Source: Pseudomonas sp. ICMP22404
GTDB lineage: Bacteria; Pseudomonadota; Gammaproteobacteria; Pseudomonadales; Pseudomonadaceae
Length of the DNA: 64,000 nucleotides
Assembly: GCF_006227205.1 (NCBI RefSeq)
Contig: NZ_VCNG01000021.1
Location: 1 to 64,000, forward strand
Reading direction: 5' to 3'
The notes beneath the pieces are model-generated. The model was not told the origin of the DNA. It worked only from the letters and a program-made list of their open reading frames with translations, and did no database searches. The translations under genes and the position numbers were made by a program. Within the stretch, counting starts at the first letter, position 1; each line of letters begins with the position of its first letter. This document shows positions 42,816 through 53,097 of this stretch, one piece after another.

Positions 42816-43018
42816 GCCAGACCCCGACCGTTGATTGCCCGACTTGTGGCGCCCCTGTCGAATGGAGCCCGGAGAGCAAGTTCCGGCCATTCTGTTCCGA
42901 TCGCTGCAAACTCATCGACCTGGGCGCCTGGGCGTCGGAAGAACACAAGATCCCCGTCAGCCCCGACGCCGAGGACGAACTGTTCAGCGAAGATTTCAAC
43001 CCCCGCTCACACCACTAG
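42812..43018 (+). CDS. yacG: DNA gyrase inhibitor YacG
   Basis: A 68-residue zinc protein. The four ligands are CPTCGAPVEW and FCSDRCKLIDLG. E. coli YacG binds the C-terminal region of GyrB and blocks DNA binding. It overlaps coaE by four bases (ATGA) and is conserved with it. Confidence 0.94.
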   Translation: MSQTPTVDCPTCGAPVEWSPESKFRPFCSDRCKLIDLGAWASEEHKIPVSPDAEDELFSEDFNPRSHH

Positions 43019-43030
43019 TGGCCTGTGTGG

Positions 43031-43246
43031 CTAAGGCCGCATGAAACCGTAGTCCTGTTTGTCGTCGAGATTTTCCGCCAGGAAGCTCAACTCATCGGCC
43101 AGGTCCTCGGCGCTGCGCACTGTCTTGCTCTGTTGCACGATCGCACTGAGCAAGGCACGCAGGCTCAGGCCCGGATCGAAACCGATTTCCATCGCGGCAT
43201 CGTGGCTACGCCTGATCTCTTGTCTCGCCCACTCGTAAACACTCAT
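43031..43246 (-). CDS. Small conserved hypothetical protein
   Basis: A 71-residue, acidic, probably helical protein beginning MSVYEWARQEIRRSHDAA. I recognise it only as a short protein conserved in pseudomonads downstream of yacG; no domain can be assigned. The in-frame ATG at 43285 is less likely: 43246 gives the conserved start and is preceded by AGGAGCAC. Codon use matches its neighbours. Confidence 0.7.
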   Translation of the reverse strand: MSVYEWARQEIRRSHDAAMEIGFDPGLSLRALLSAIVQQSKTVRSAEDLADELSFLAENLDDKQDYGFMRP

Positions 43247-43309
43247 CGTTGTGCTCCTGGAAGTTTTCCAGAGCATGAGCTGCACCTGCCTGCAGGGCCT
43301 TGATATGCA

Positions 43310-43996
43310 TCAAGACTTGTCGTCATCCTTCCAGGGTGCCGACAGATAGCGCGTGCGGTTGAAGGTTTCCAGCCATTCAGGACTGAATACCACCAGTGCA
43401 CTGATCACCATGCCGTTGATGAACGCTTCGGGAAAAATGATCAACCAGAGGTAGCCAACGAAATCGCTCAGCCAGTAAGGCATGGCGAACACCCCGTCGT
43501 ACCACAACAGCCCCAGCCCCAGCAGCAGGCACAGCAACGCCGACAGGGCGGCGGCGAGGAACCCCGAGCAGAAGATATACACGAATAGATTGCGTGGCTG
43601 GGCTCGCTCCACCAGGATCGCGCAGCTTTCGGTGACCAGCACCGGCAGCAGGACCAACAGCACCCCGTTGACGCCCAGCGCCACCATGTCCTGGCGCCCC
43701 AACAGCACCAGCGCAAGCTGGGCAATGAGACCGCCGAGGATCGCCAGCGGCCAATCCAGCAACAGCGTCACGGCGGTCATGCCGATGAAGTGATAGGACA
43801 CACCGGTGTCGAAATCCCGTCGCACCAGCCACAACATGAACAGCGCCAGCACCGTGCCGAACAGCAGGTGCTGGCGACGGCTGTCGGTAAACAGTTCCAC
43901 CCATGGCGCTCGCCACGCCGCCCAGGCCAGCACCGGGACATAGATCAACCAGCCAACCGCAAGTGTCTGGGGTGAGAGCAGTTCGGCTCCGATCAT
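43310..43996 (-). CDS. CbiM-like energy-coupling factor permease
   Basis: A 228-residue membrane protein with about six or seven helices, starting MIGAELLSPQTLAVGWLIYV. It resembles the CbiM/DUF-type substrate-specificity proteins of energy-coupling factor transporters. No ATPase or T component lies near, and the CbiM N-terminal metal-binding MHI(P) segment is not evident, so the transported substrate, and even transport itself, is uncertain. Confidence 0.65.
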   Translation of the reverse strand: MIGAELLSPQTLAVGWLIYVPVLAWAAWRAPWVELFTDSRRQHLLFGTVLALFMLWLVRRDFDTGVSYHFIGMTAVTLLLDWPLAILGGLIAQLALVLLGRQDMVALGVNGVLLVLLPVLVTESCAILVERAQPRNLFVYIFCSGFLAAALSALLCLLLGLGLLWYDGVFAMPYWLSDFVGYLWLIIFPEAFINGMVISALVVFSPEWLETFNRTRYLSAPWKDDDKS

Positions 43997-44057
43997 GGGG
44001 ACTACACCTTTCGCTTGTTTTTCCAGCAGCCGGCACAGTGCATTCCCGTCGGACTGC

Positions 44058-44153
44058 GTAGGAGCTGTCGAGCGAAGGCTTCGCCAACTCCTACAACCTC
44101 AGACTCTTTTGGGCGCGCTACGCACGCCCGCGGGGATAAATCCCCTCGCCACA
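44058..44153. repeat. Two palindromic elements of other repeat families
   Basis: GTAGGAGCTG...ACTCCTAC (44058-44095) is one inverted repeat with an inner GCGAAGGCTTCGC palindrome. GGGGATAAATCCCCTCGCCA (44131-44151) is a single arm of the family seen as a pair at 58534-58665. Confidence 0.75.
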
Positions 44154-44270
44154 AGAATTGTGCACAGCTTTATGTCTCTATCGACACGCAGAGTCTACAC
44201 CCCACTCATAAGACTCATTCATCAACGCAACGCTTCCAGCTTGTCGCAATTGAACGCTAAGCTTGAGTTC

Positions 44271-44897
44271 ATGGATGATTCCGATTATTTACGCCTGCTG
44301 ACCATCGCGGCCGAGCAAGCCAACGCCTTTCTCTCCAATGCCCGCAAATGGGAGCGTGAGCGTTGGGTCTGCCAGCGACTGCTGCAAGGGCTGAGCGTGC
44401 CCTACCGCGCCGACGAGTTCGCCCCCGCCGGAGATCCACCGGACGTGTTGTTCCGTGATGCCAACTTCGAGGTGTTCTTCGTCCTCGACGAAGGCCGTCG
44501 GCTCAATGACGAATGGCGTGACGAGCTGCAACGCCGCCGCAGTGCATTCTCCCTGAGCCAACTGGTGCGCCGCGAAGCCAAGCCCAGGCGGATCCCGGCC
44601 AACGAATTCCTGCTGAGGCTGGCACCGACCCTGCGCAAGAAAGCCCACAACTACACCGAACGCGGCATGGACCTGGGAGAGCTGGATATCATCGCCTTCG
44701 CCAGCCTCAAACGGGAAGTACTGGACCTCAACAGCCATTTCCCACCGCCCACCGAATACCTGCGCCAGGGCTGGCGTTCGCTGTCGCTGGTGGGGCCGAG
44801 CTTCGCCCGGGTCTTGTTCGCCCACCCCGATGCGCCGGATTTCCTGCGGGGCAACCTGGGGCGCAGCATCGTGTTCGATGTGGGGATCAGCCTGTGA
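44271..44897 (+). CDS. DUF1780 domain-containing protein
   Basis: A 208-residue soluble protein starting MDDSDYLRLLTIAAEQANAF. It matches DUF1780, a pseudomonad family whose fold is endonuclease-like in structural surveys as I remember; no catalytic set is obvious to me here. The frame is open far upstream through repeats, but conservation starts at 44271. Confidence 0.82.
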   Translation: MDDSDYLRLLTIAAEQANAFLSNARKWERERWVCQRLLQGLSVPYRADEFAPAGDPPDVLFRDANFEVFFVLDEGRRLNDEWRDELQRRRSAFSLSQLVRREAKPRRIPANEFLLRLAPTLRKKAHNYTERGMDLGELDIIAFASLKREVLDLNSHFPPPTEYLRQGWRSLSLVGPSFARVLFAHPDAPDFLRGNLGRSIVFDVGISL

Positions 44898-44995
44898 ATC
44901 ATCACCGCGTCCACCGAACGACTATGCTGTTCGCAGCCGCAAGCAATCCCCTGTAACGTACGCACACTTCGCAACGTCTACCTGACGAGGCCTTT

Positions 44996-45169
44996 ATGAC
45001 CAGCCGCCTGAACCCTGACGACCAGAAGCATGTCGAAGAGTACCTGCAACTGTCCCAGCACCGAGTCGAGCGCCGGCCTTTCCGGCCGTGGATGCTCCTG
45101 GTGGTGGTACTGGCCGTGACGATCGGCCTGGGCCTGTTGAGCCGACTGATCAGTTACCTGACGCTATGA
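44996..45169 (+). CDS. DUF3094 small membrane protein
   Basis: A 57-residue protein: a charged N-terminal half (MTSRLNPDDQKHVEEYLQ), then RRPFRPW and one membrane helix (about 33-52). It matches DUF3094, a short family in Pseudomonas next to DUF1780. Function unknown. The ATG has only GAGG at a ten-base distance. Confidence 0.8.
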   Translation: MTSRLNPDDQKHVEEYLQLSQHRVERRPFRPWMLLVVVLAVTIGLGLLSRLISYLTL

Positions 45170-45250
45170 GCTGCCTGTTATCGAGGGATACGATACTGGC
45201 GCTCGCGAGGGTAACGGCACCGATTTCCTTTAGCCTTGCGAGATATCCCC

Positions 45251-46549
45251 ATGACTCATCGTATTGTCATCGTTGGCGGCGGCGCCGGCGGCCTGGAGTT
45301 GGCTACCCGTCTGGGTAAGACCCTGGGCAAACGTGGCACGGCCAGCGTGATGCTGGTCGACGCGAACCTGACCCACATCTGGAAACCCCTGCTGCACGAA
45401 GTGGCGGCCGGCTCCCTGAACTCCTCCGAAGACGAACTCAACTACGTCGCCCAGGCGAAATGGAACCACTTCGAGTTCCAGCTCGGGCGCATGAGCGGCC
45501 TGGACCGCGAACGCAAGAGTATCCAACTGGCCGCCACCTATGACGAAGCCGGCGTGGAATTGCTACCCGCCCGGGTGCTGGGCTACGACACCCTGGTGAT
45601 TGCCGTCGGCAGCACCACCAACGACTTCGGCACCGAGGGTGCGGCGCAACATTGCCTGTTTCTCGATACCCGCAAACAGGCCGAGCGCTTCCATCAGCAA
45701 TTGCTCAACCATTACCTGCGCGCCCACGCCGGCCAGACCGATGCCGTGGAGCGGATCAGCGTCGCCATCGTCGGGGCCGGTGCCACCGGCGTCGAACTGG
45801 CGGCCGAGCTGCATAACGCCGCCCATGAGCTGGCGGCCTATGGCCTGGACCGGATCAAGCCGGAAAACATGCACATCACCCTGATCGAAGCCGGGCCACG
45901 GGTGCTGCCGGCATTACCGGAGCGTATCGGTGGGCCCGTGCACAAGACCCTGGAAAAGCTCGGGGTCAATGTCATGACCAACGCCGCGGTCGGCCAGGTG
46001 ACAGCCGACAGCCTGATCACCGTCGATGGCAAGGTGATCGACGCCAGCCTGAAAGTCTGGGCCGCCGGGATTCGCGCACCGGAATTCCTCAAGGACATCG
46101 ACGGGCTGGAAACCAACCGGATCAACCAGCTACACGTACTGCCGACCCTGCAGACCACCCGCGACGAAAACATCTTCGCCTTCGGCGACTGCGCCGCCTG
46201 CCCGCAACCGGACAGCGACCGCAACGTACCGCCCCGCGCCCAGGCGGCGCACCAGCAGGCATCGCTGCTGGCCAAGTCCTTGAAGCTGCGGATCGAAGGC
46301 AAGGCGTTGCCGCATTACAAGTACACCGACTACGGCTCGCTGATCTCGCTGTCGAGGTTCTCGGCGGTGGGCAACCTGATGGGTAATCTCACCGGCAGCG
46401 TGATGCTCGAAGGCTGGCTGGCGCGGATGTTCTATGTGTCGCTGTACCGCATGCACCAGATGGCGTTGTATGGAATGTTCCGTACGGCCATGTTGATGCT
46501 GGGCAGCAAGATTGGACGTGGGACCGAGCCGCGGCTCAAGTTGCACTGA
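45251..46549 (+). CDS. ndh: Type II NADH:quinone dehydrogenase
   Basis: A 432-residue FAD enzyme on the inner face of the membrane, feeding NADH electrons to quinone without proton pumping. IVIVGGGAGGLELA binds FAD at the N-terminus and VAIVGAGATGVELA binds NADH near 175. ENIFAFGDCAA closes the FAD site. The C-terminal amphipathic region should anchor it. The start at MTHRIV is the conserved one. Confidence 0.93.
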   Translation: MTHRIVIVGGGAGGLELATRLGKTLGKRGTASVMLVDANLTHIWKPLLHEVAAGSLNSSEDELNYVAQAKWNHFEFQLGRMSGLDRERKSIQLAATYDEAGVELLPARVLGYDTLVIAVGSTTNDFGTEGAAQHCLFLDTRKQAERFHQQLLNHYLRAHAGQTDAVERISVAIVGAGATGVELAAELHNAAHELAAYGLDRIKPENMHITLIEAGPRVLPALPERIGGPVHKTLEKLGVNVMTNAAVGQVTADSLITVDGKVIDASLKVWAAGIRAPEFLKDIDGLETNRINQLHVLPTLQTTRDENIFAFGDCAACPQPDSDRNVPPRAQAAHQQASLLAKSLKLRIEGKALPHYKYTDYGSLISLSRFSAVGNLMGNLTGSVMLEGWLARMFYVSLYRMHQMALYGMFRTAMLMLGSKIGRGTEPRLKLH

Positions 46550-46569
46550 AAATAGCAGTGGCCTGACAC

Positions 46570-46662
46570 AGCGCTTTCGCGAGCAGGCTCGCTCCCACAG
46601 GGTCTGGTGGCGTATGCGGATACCGCATACACCCAGACCCAATGCGGGAGCGGGCAAGCGCT
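46570..46662. repeat. REP arm with a decayed partner, copy 7
   Basis: A good arm at 46570-46600 and a divergent partner TGCGGGAGCGGGCAAGCGCT at 46643-46662. Confidence 0.75.
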
Positions 46663-46687
46663 AGTGCAGTCAGTTAAGCCACAAACC

Positions 46688-46780
46688 TGTGGGAGCAAAG
46701 CTTGCTCGCGATTGCGCTAAGTCAGTCAGTAACAATATTGACTGGCCCATCGCTATCGCGAGCAAGCTTCGCTCCCACAG
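46688..46780. repeat. REP pair, copy 8 (AAGCTTGC subtype)
   Basis: Arms TGTGGGAGCAAAGCTTGCTC (46688-46707) and its complement (46752-46780) share a covarying change, GCAAAGCTTGC, in both arms. Confidence 0.85.
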
Positions 46781-46823
46781 GGTTTGATGATGTATACAAA
46801 TGCTGCATCCACCCCGAATCCCA

Positions 46824-46850
46824 TGTGGGAGCGTGGCTTGCCCGCGAAGT
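46824..46850. repeat. Single REP arm, copy 9
   Basis: ATGTGGGAGCGTGGCTTGCC with CGCGAA following, a lone arm just after the chemoreceptor gene. Confidence 0.7.
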
Positions 46851-46862
46851 CTCCTCCTGCAC

Positions 46863-48488
46863 TCAAACCTGAAACCGCTGCACCATCGTGCGCAACGAGT
46901 TCGCCAGTTGCGACAGTTCATGGCTGGACGCGCTGGTCTGGTCTGCGCCAGTGGCCGAGCGCACCGACAGATCACGGATATTCACCAGGTTGCGATCAAC
47001 CTCGCGGGCCACCTGTGCCTGCTCTTCGGCCGCGCTGGCGATCACCAGGTTGCGCTCGTGGATTTCGCTGACCGACGCGGTGATGGTCTGCAATGCCTCC
47101 CCCGCCCGTTCCGCCATCGCCAGAGTGCTGGCAGCTCGGGTCGAGCTGGCCTGCATGGAATCCAGGGCCTGGGTGGCGCCGCTGCGCATGCCCTGGACCA
47201 TCTGTTCGATTTCCTGGGTCGATTGCTGAGTGCGATAAGCCAGCGCTCGCACTTCATCAGCCACCACCGCAAACCCTCGACCGCTTTCGCCGGCCCGGGC
47301 CGCTTCAATGGCCGCGTTGAGGGCCAGCAAATTGGTCTGCTCGGCAATGGCCCGGATCACGTCCAGGACCTTGCCGATATCCTGCGACTGGTTGGCCAAG
47401 GATTGCACCAACCCACCCGTCACCTGCACGTCACTGGCGAGGGCGCCAATCGCGTCAACCGTGTCGCTGACCCGCTGCTGTCCGAGGGATGCCGACTCAC
47501 TGGACTGACGTGTGGCGTCGGAGGTGGAAACGGCGTTGCGCGCCACTTCCTCTACGGCAGTGGTCATTTCGGTGACAGCCGTGGCGGCCTGTTCAATTTC
47601 GTTGTTCTGCTGTTGCAGGCTCTGTGTGCTGTCGAGGGTGACGGCGTTCAGCTCATCGGCTGCCGTTGCCAACTGCGCCGCCGAACCACTGATGCTCTGC
47701 AGCGTATCGCGCAGGTTTTTCTGCATGGTCGCCAAGGCCTTGAGCAAGCGGCTCACTTCGTCGTTGCCATGGGTCTCGATCGGCCGGGTCAGGTCACCTT
47801 CAGCCACGCTTTCCGCGGCGCTTAGCGCTTCACCCAGGGGCTTGACGATGCTGCGCGTCAACAACATCGCCAGGGCGACGGTAGCCAGGGCGGCCAAGAC
47901 GATGAAAAGGATGACGATCATGCGTGAATTGGCGTAGTGCTCCTGGGACTTCTGACTCTCGATGGACACCTGTTTGGAAAACAGCTCCGCCAGGTCGTTG
48001 AGTTGCTTGCCGGAGCCGTCCACGACGGTTTTCATGTCCACCAGCAGCAGTTTGATCAGCTCGTCGCGGCGCCCCTGCTCTGCGAGGATGAAGGATTGCG
48101 CGATACCCGCGCGGTAGGCAGCAAAAGTCTGCTTGAACTGGTCGTAGAGCGCTCTGCCTTCAGGGGTCACGACGAGCTTTTCGTAGCTGGCGATTTTTTC
48201 GCTCAGTTCCTTGTCACGAACGTCCATTTGCCCACGGTAGACCGAGGTGTTCTTAGGGTCCTGGTCCAGGGCCATGCGCAGGGAGATGGTGCGAATGCGC
48301 AGCATCCATTCGCGAATCTCGTCACCGCCGCGAATGCTCGGTAGCCACTGGGTTTCCACCGCCACCTCACTGTCACGGATACTCGACATCTGCCCCAGCG
48401 CAAACATCCCGAGCAGTGCCACCAGCACGGCGATCAAGGCAAAACCCAGCGCCGCGCGAGGGGCGATATTCAGTTGACGAAGAAACAT
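46863..48488 (-). CDS. Methyl-accepting chemotaxis protein
   Basis: A 541-residue transmembrane chemoreceptor. Membrane helix one (about 11-31) and two (about 190-212) enclose a 155-residue helical periplasmic domain of the four-helix-bundle type. A HAMP domain follows, then the signalling domain with the conserved tip around AIAEQTNLLALNAAIEAARA. There is no C-terminal pentapeptide for CheR. The ligand is unknown. The message has a CA motif before its start codon. Confidence 0.94.
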   Translation of the reverse strand: MFLRQLNIAPRAALGFALIAVLVALLGMFALGQMSSIRDSEVAVETQWLPSIRGGDEIREWMLRIRTISLRMALDQDPKNTSVYRGQMDVRDKELSEKIASYEKLVVTPEGRALYDQFKQTFAAYRAGIAQSFILAEQGRRDELIKLLLVDMKTVVDGSGKQLNDLAELFSKQVSIESQKSQEHYANSRMIVILFIVLAALATVALAMLLTRSIVKPLGEALSAAESVAEGDLTRPIETHGNDEVSRLLKALATMQKNLRDTLQSISGSAAQLATAADELNAVTLDSTQSLQQQNNEIEQAATAVTEMTTAVEEVARNAVSTSDATRQSSESASLGQQRVSDTVDAIGALASDVQVTGGLVQSLANQSQDIGKVLDVIRAIAEQTNLLALNAAIEAARAGESGRGFAVVADEVRALAYRTQQSTQEIEQMVQGMRSGATQALDSMQASSTRAASTLAMAERAGEALQTITASVSEIHERNLVIASAAEEQAQVAREVDRNLVNIRDLSVRSATGADQTSASSHELSQLANSLRTMVQRFQV

Positions 48489-48490
48489 AA

Positions 48491-48511
48491 CGGGCGCCCT
48501 TTTTTGTTATT
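48491..48511 (-). promoter_or_regulatory. CA motif and palindrome before the chemoreceptor start
   Basis: On the minus strand AATAACAA (48504-48511) is an exact AAnAAnAA motif, followed by a run of A, then the palindrome GGGCGCCC (48492-48499), and the ATG. Hfq/Crc binding here is an inference. Confidence 0.45.
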
Positions 48512-48595
48512 GGCCGGGAATGGGGACGTGCCCCTGTCGGTGAGCTATCGGCAAGTTGTACGATAACTTAAGACTTCCCGGCTTTTTTTGCAGGC

Positions 48596-48632
48596 AAAAA
48601 AAATCCCCGTATCTTTCGATACGAGGATTTTC
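48596..48632 (-). terminator. Terminator of the tRNA cluster
   Basis: AATCCCCGTATC/GATACGAGGATT around TTTC; read on the minus strand it ends in T8. It follows the last tRNA-Pro. Confidence 0.88.
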
Positions 48633-48636
48633 AATA

Positions 48637-48713
48637 TGGTCGGGGTAAGGGGATTCGAACTCCTGACATCCTGCTCCCAAAGCAGGCGCGCTACCGGACT
48701 GCGCTATACCCCG
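48637..48713 (-). tRNA. tRNA-Pro(TGG), copy 2
   Basis: A 77-base tRNA including encoded CCA. The anticodon stem CCTGC/GCAGG encloses TTTGGGA, giving TGG. Sequence is identical to the copy at 48889-48965. Confidence 0.96.
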
Positions 48714-48715
48714 GT

Positions 48716-48745
48716 AATAAAAAGGCGACCCTTTCAAGTCGCCTT
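48716..48745 (-). terminator. Hairpin between tRNA-Lys and the second tRNA-Pro
   Basis: AAGGCGAC (48722-48729) and GTCGCCTT (48738-48745), with a short T-rich 3' side on the minus strand. It may end the Asn-Pro-Lys transcript or be a processing hairpin. Confidence 0.55.
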
Positions 48746-48807
48746 CCTCGATCAGCGCTTTTGGCCTCTGATCTTAAGATTCGATTCCAGCGAACTGGTC
48801 TCAAAAA

Positions 48808-48883
48808 TGGTGGGTCGTGTGGGATTCGAACCTACGACCAATTGGTTAAAAGCCAACTGCTCTACCAACTGAGCTAACGACCC
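48808..48883 (-). tRNA. tRNA-Lys(TTT)
   Basis: A 76-base tRNA with encoded CCA. Acceptor GGGTCGT pairs with ACGACCC; the anticodon loop CTTTTAA gives TTT. Confidence 0.96.
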
Positions 48884-48888
48884 AAATA

Positions 48889-48965
48889 TGGTCGGGGTAA
48901 GGGGATTCGAACTCCTGACATCCTGCTCCCAAAGCAGGCGCGCTACCGGACTGCGCTATACCCCG
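48889..48965 (-). tRNA. tRNA-Pro(TGG), copy 1
   Basis: A 77-base tRNA with encoded CCA and TGG anticodon, identical to the copy at 48637-48713; only the flanks differ. Confidence 0.96.
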
Positions 48966-48972
48966 ATTGAAA

Positions 48973-49048
48973 TGGCTCCGTGACCAGGACTCGAACCTGG
49001 GACCCAATGATTAACAGTCATTTGCTCTACCGACTGAGCTATCACGGA
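48973..49048 (-). tRNA. tRNA-Asn(GTT)
   Basis: A 76-base tRNA with encoded CCA. Acceptor TCCGTGA pairs with TCACGGA and the anticodon loop CTGTTAA gives GTT. First gene of the minus-strand tRNA operon. Confidence 0.96.
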
Positions 49049-49145
49049 ACTGATATTTCAAGTTGCAACCTTGAAGCTTGATTGAAGCCAGCTTCAACCT
49101 CTTCTACCCGTCTGCATCGCTGCGTTCGTGTGTCTGAGGCGCGCT

Positions 49146-49173
49146 ATTCTACAATCTTAAAAACCTCTGTCAA
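49146..49173 (-). promoter_or_regulatory. Promoter of the tRNA operon
   Basis: On the minus strand a perfect TTGACA (49168-49173), 16 bases, and TAGAAT (49146-49151), followed by a GC-rich discriminator GCGCGCC. Such discriminators mark stable-RNA promoters repressed by ppGpp with DksA, whose gene is also in the window. Confidence 0.8.
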
Positions 49174-49304
49174 CCCCTTAAATTGCTTTCAAGACAATGA
49201 TTTGCAACTTATTTCGGATTCCTTCTCAGGGAGAAGTAACCCTTGGGGGTGACTGACTGCGGGGCGCACTTTACAAGCCTTTTCCTTTGAGTTCAACGGC
49301 CTGA

Positions 49305-49335
49305 TGAAAAAAATGGCCTCGCAATGCGAGGCCAT
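49305..49335 (-). terminator. clpB terminator
   Basis: AATGGCCTCGC and GCGAGGCCATT pair across three bases and, on the minus strand, are followed by T7. It is 24 bases after the clpB stop. Confidence 0.9.
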
Positions 49336-49358
49336 TCGGTCAACAGCGGTGCAGCCGG

Positions 49359-51923
<2,565 letters not shown>

Positions 51924-51995
51924 AAGGTCACCTTCCTTTTGAGCAGGCCGGACCGAAAAACATCCTGAATGAAGAAACCTGCCAGATACCGTTAT

Positions 51996-52023
51996 AGATG
52001 TGGACGATTCTGGAAGATTCAAG
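51996..52023 (-). promoter_or_regulatory. Heat-shock (sigma32) promoter of clpB
   Basis: On the minus strand CTTGAA (52018-52023), 14 bases, CCACATCT (51996-52003), which matches seven of eight bases of the CCCCATNT -10. Leader about 65 bases. Confidence 0.75.
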
Positions 52024-52060
52024 CAGGTATCTGTTGATACAGATCAGTCAAATGAGGGGC

Positions 52061-52150
52061 TGTGGAAGCGAGCCGGCTCGCGGTAGCGGTGTGCCAATCA
52101 GTTAAAGGTTAGCTGACATGCCGCTTTCGCGGGCAAGGTCGCTCCCACAG
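52061..52150. repeat. REP pair, copy 10
   Basis: Arms at 52061-52087 and 52125-52150, both with substitutions (GCCGGCTCGC; GGGCAAGGTCGC). Confidence 0.8.
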
Positions 52151-52192
52151 TAGATTTGCGGTGTATGCAATCTTATGGAAAGCGCCGGACCG

Positions 52193-52281
52193 GTGGGAGC
52201 CGAGCTTGCTCGCGATAGCGGTGGCACACCTGACATGGATGCAAGCTACACGACGCCATCGCGAGCAGGCTCGCTCCCACA
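52193..52281. repeat. REP pair, copy 11
   Basis: Arms at 52193-52219 and 52256-52281 between clpB and pgeF. Confidence 0.85.
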
Positions 52282-52324
52282 GGGGTCTGCGGTGTATGGA
52301 GTATTTGTGCACGGAGCGGGAATT

Positions 52325-52350
52325 GTGGGAGCGCGCCTGCTCGCGATGGC
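52325..52350. repeat. Single REP arm, copy 12
   Basis: TGTGGGAGCGCGCCTGCTCG with CGATGG following, a lone arm 22 bases from the pgeF stop. Three elements in a row fill most of the clpB-pgeF gap. Confidence 0.8.
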
Positions 52351-52371
52351 GGCGGCATATCCGGCAGCCTT

Positions 52372-53097
52372 CTACTGTTCGATCCAGACGAGGGAGGCGA
52401 AGCGACCGGTGCGCGGGCTGCGACGGTAGGAAAAGAAGCGTGGATCGGTCACGGTGCACAGCCCGCCGCCGTAGACCGCCGAGACACCCCGCGCGGCCAG
52501 CCGCAGGCGCGCCAGCGCATAGATGTCGGCCAGGAACTTGCCGGCGTTGTGGCTCGGCACAAAGGCTTGTACCGCCTGGGGCAGTTGCGCGATGAACGCC
52601 TCACGCACTTCCGGTCCGACTTCAAAGGCTTGCGGGCCAATGGCCGGGCCGAGCCAGGCGAGAATCTCATCCGCTGGCGTTGCCAGGCTGTCCAGGGTGG
52701 CTTCCAGTACGCCGTTCGCCAACCCGCGCCAACCGGCATGGGCGGCCGCGACGCGCGTACCGGCGCGGTTACAGAACAGCACGGGCAGGCAGTCCGCGGT
52801 CATCGCCGTGCAGGCGATACCCGGCATGGCGGTCCAGCTGGCATCGGCGGTCGCGACCTGGGTCGGATCGGCCTCGACCACGGCAATCCCATGGACCTGC
52901 TGCAACCAGGCCGGACGGATGGCGAATTGGTCGGTGAGCCGTCGACGGTTCTCGGTGACGGCCGTTGGGTCATCATCGACATGGTCGCCGAGGTTGAGGC
53001 TGTCGAACGGCGCCACGCTGACGCCGCCCGCACGGGTGGTGACACAGGCCTTGACCCAGGCTGGCGCGGGCCAGTCGGGTATCAGCCAGTCATTCAT
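52372..53097 (-). CDS. pgeF: Peptidoglycan editing factor PgeF (laccase-domain, YfiH)
   Basis: A 241-residue cytoplasmic protein of the multicopper-polyphenol-oxidase-like YfiH family. PgeF removes precursors with L-Ser in place of L-Ala from cell-wall synthesis. The zinc-site residues are in QVHGIAVV, TADCLPVLF and AAAHAGWRGLANGV. Its start overlaps the rluD stop by four bases. Confidence 0.94.
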   Translation of the reverse strand: MNDWLIPDWPAPAWVKACVTTRAGGVSVAPFDSLNLGDHVDDDPTAVTENRRRLTDQFAIRPAWLQQVHGIAVVEADPTQVATADASWTAMPGIACTAMTADCLPVLFCNRAGTRVAAAHAGWRGLANGVLEATLDSLATPADEILAWLGPAIGPQAFEVGPEVREAFIAQLPQAVQAFVPSHNAGKFLADIYALARLRLAARGVSAVYGGGLCTVTDPRFFSYRRSPRTGRFASLVWIEQ

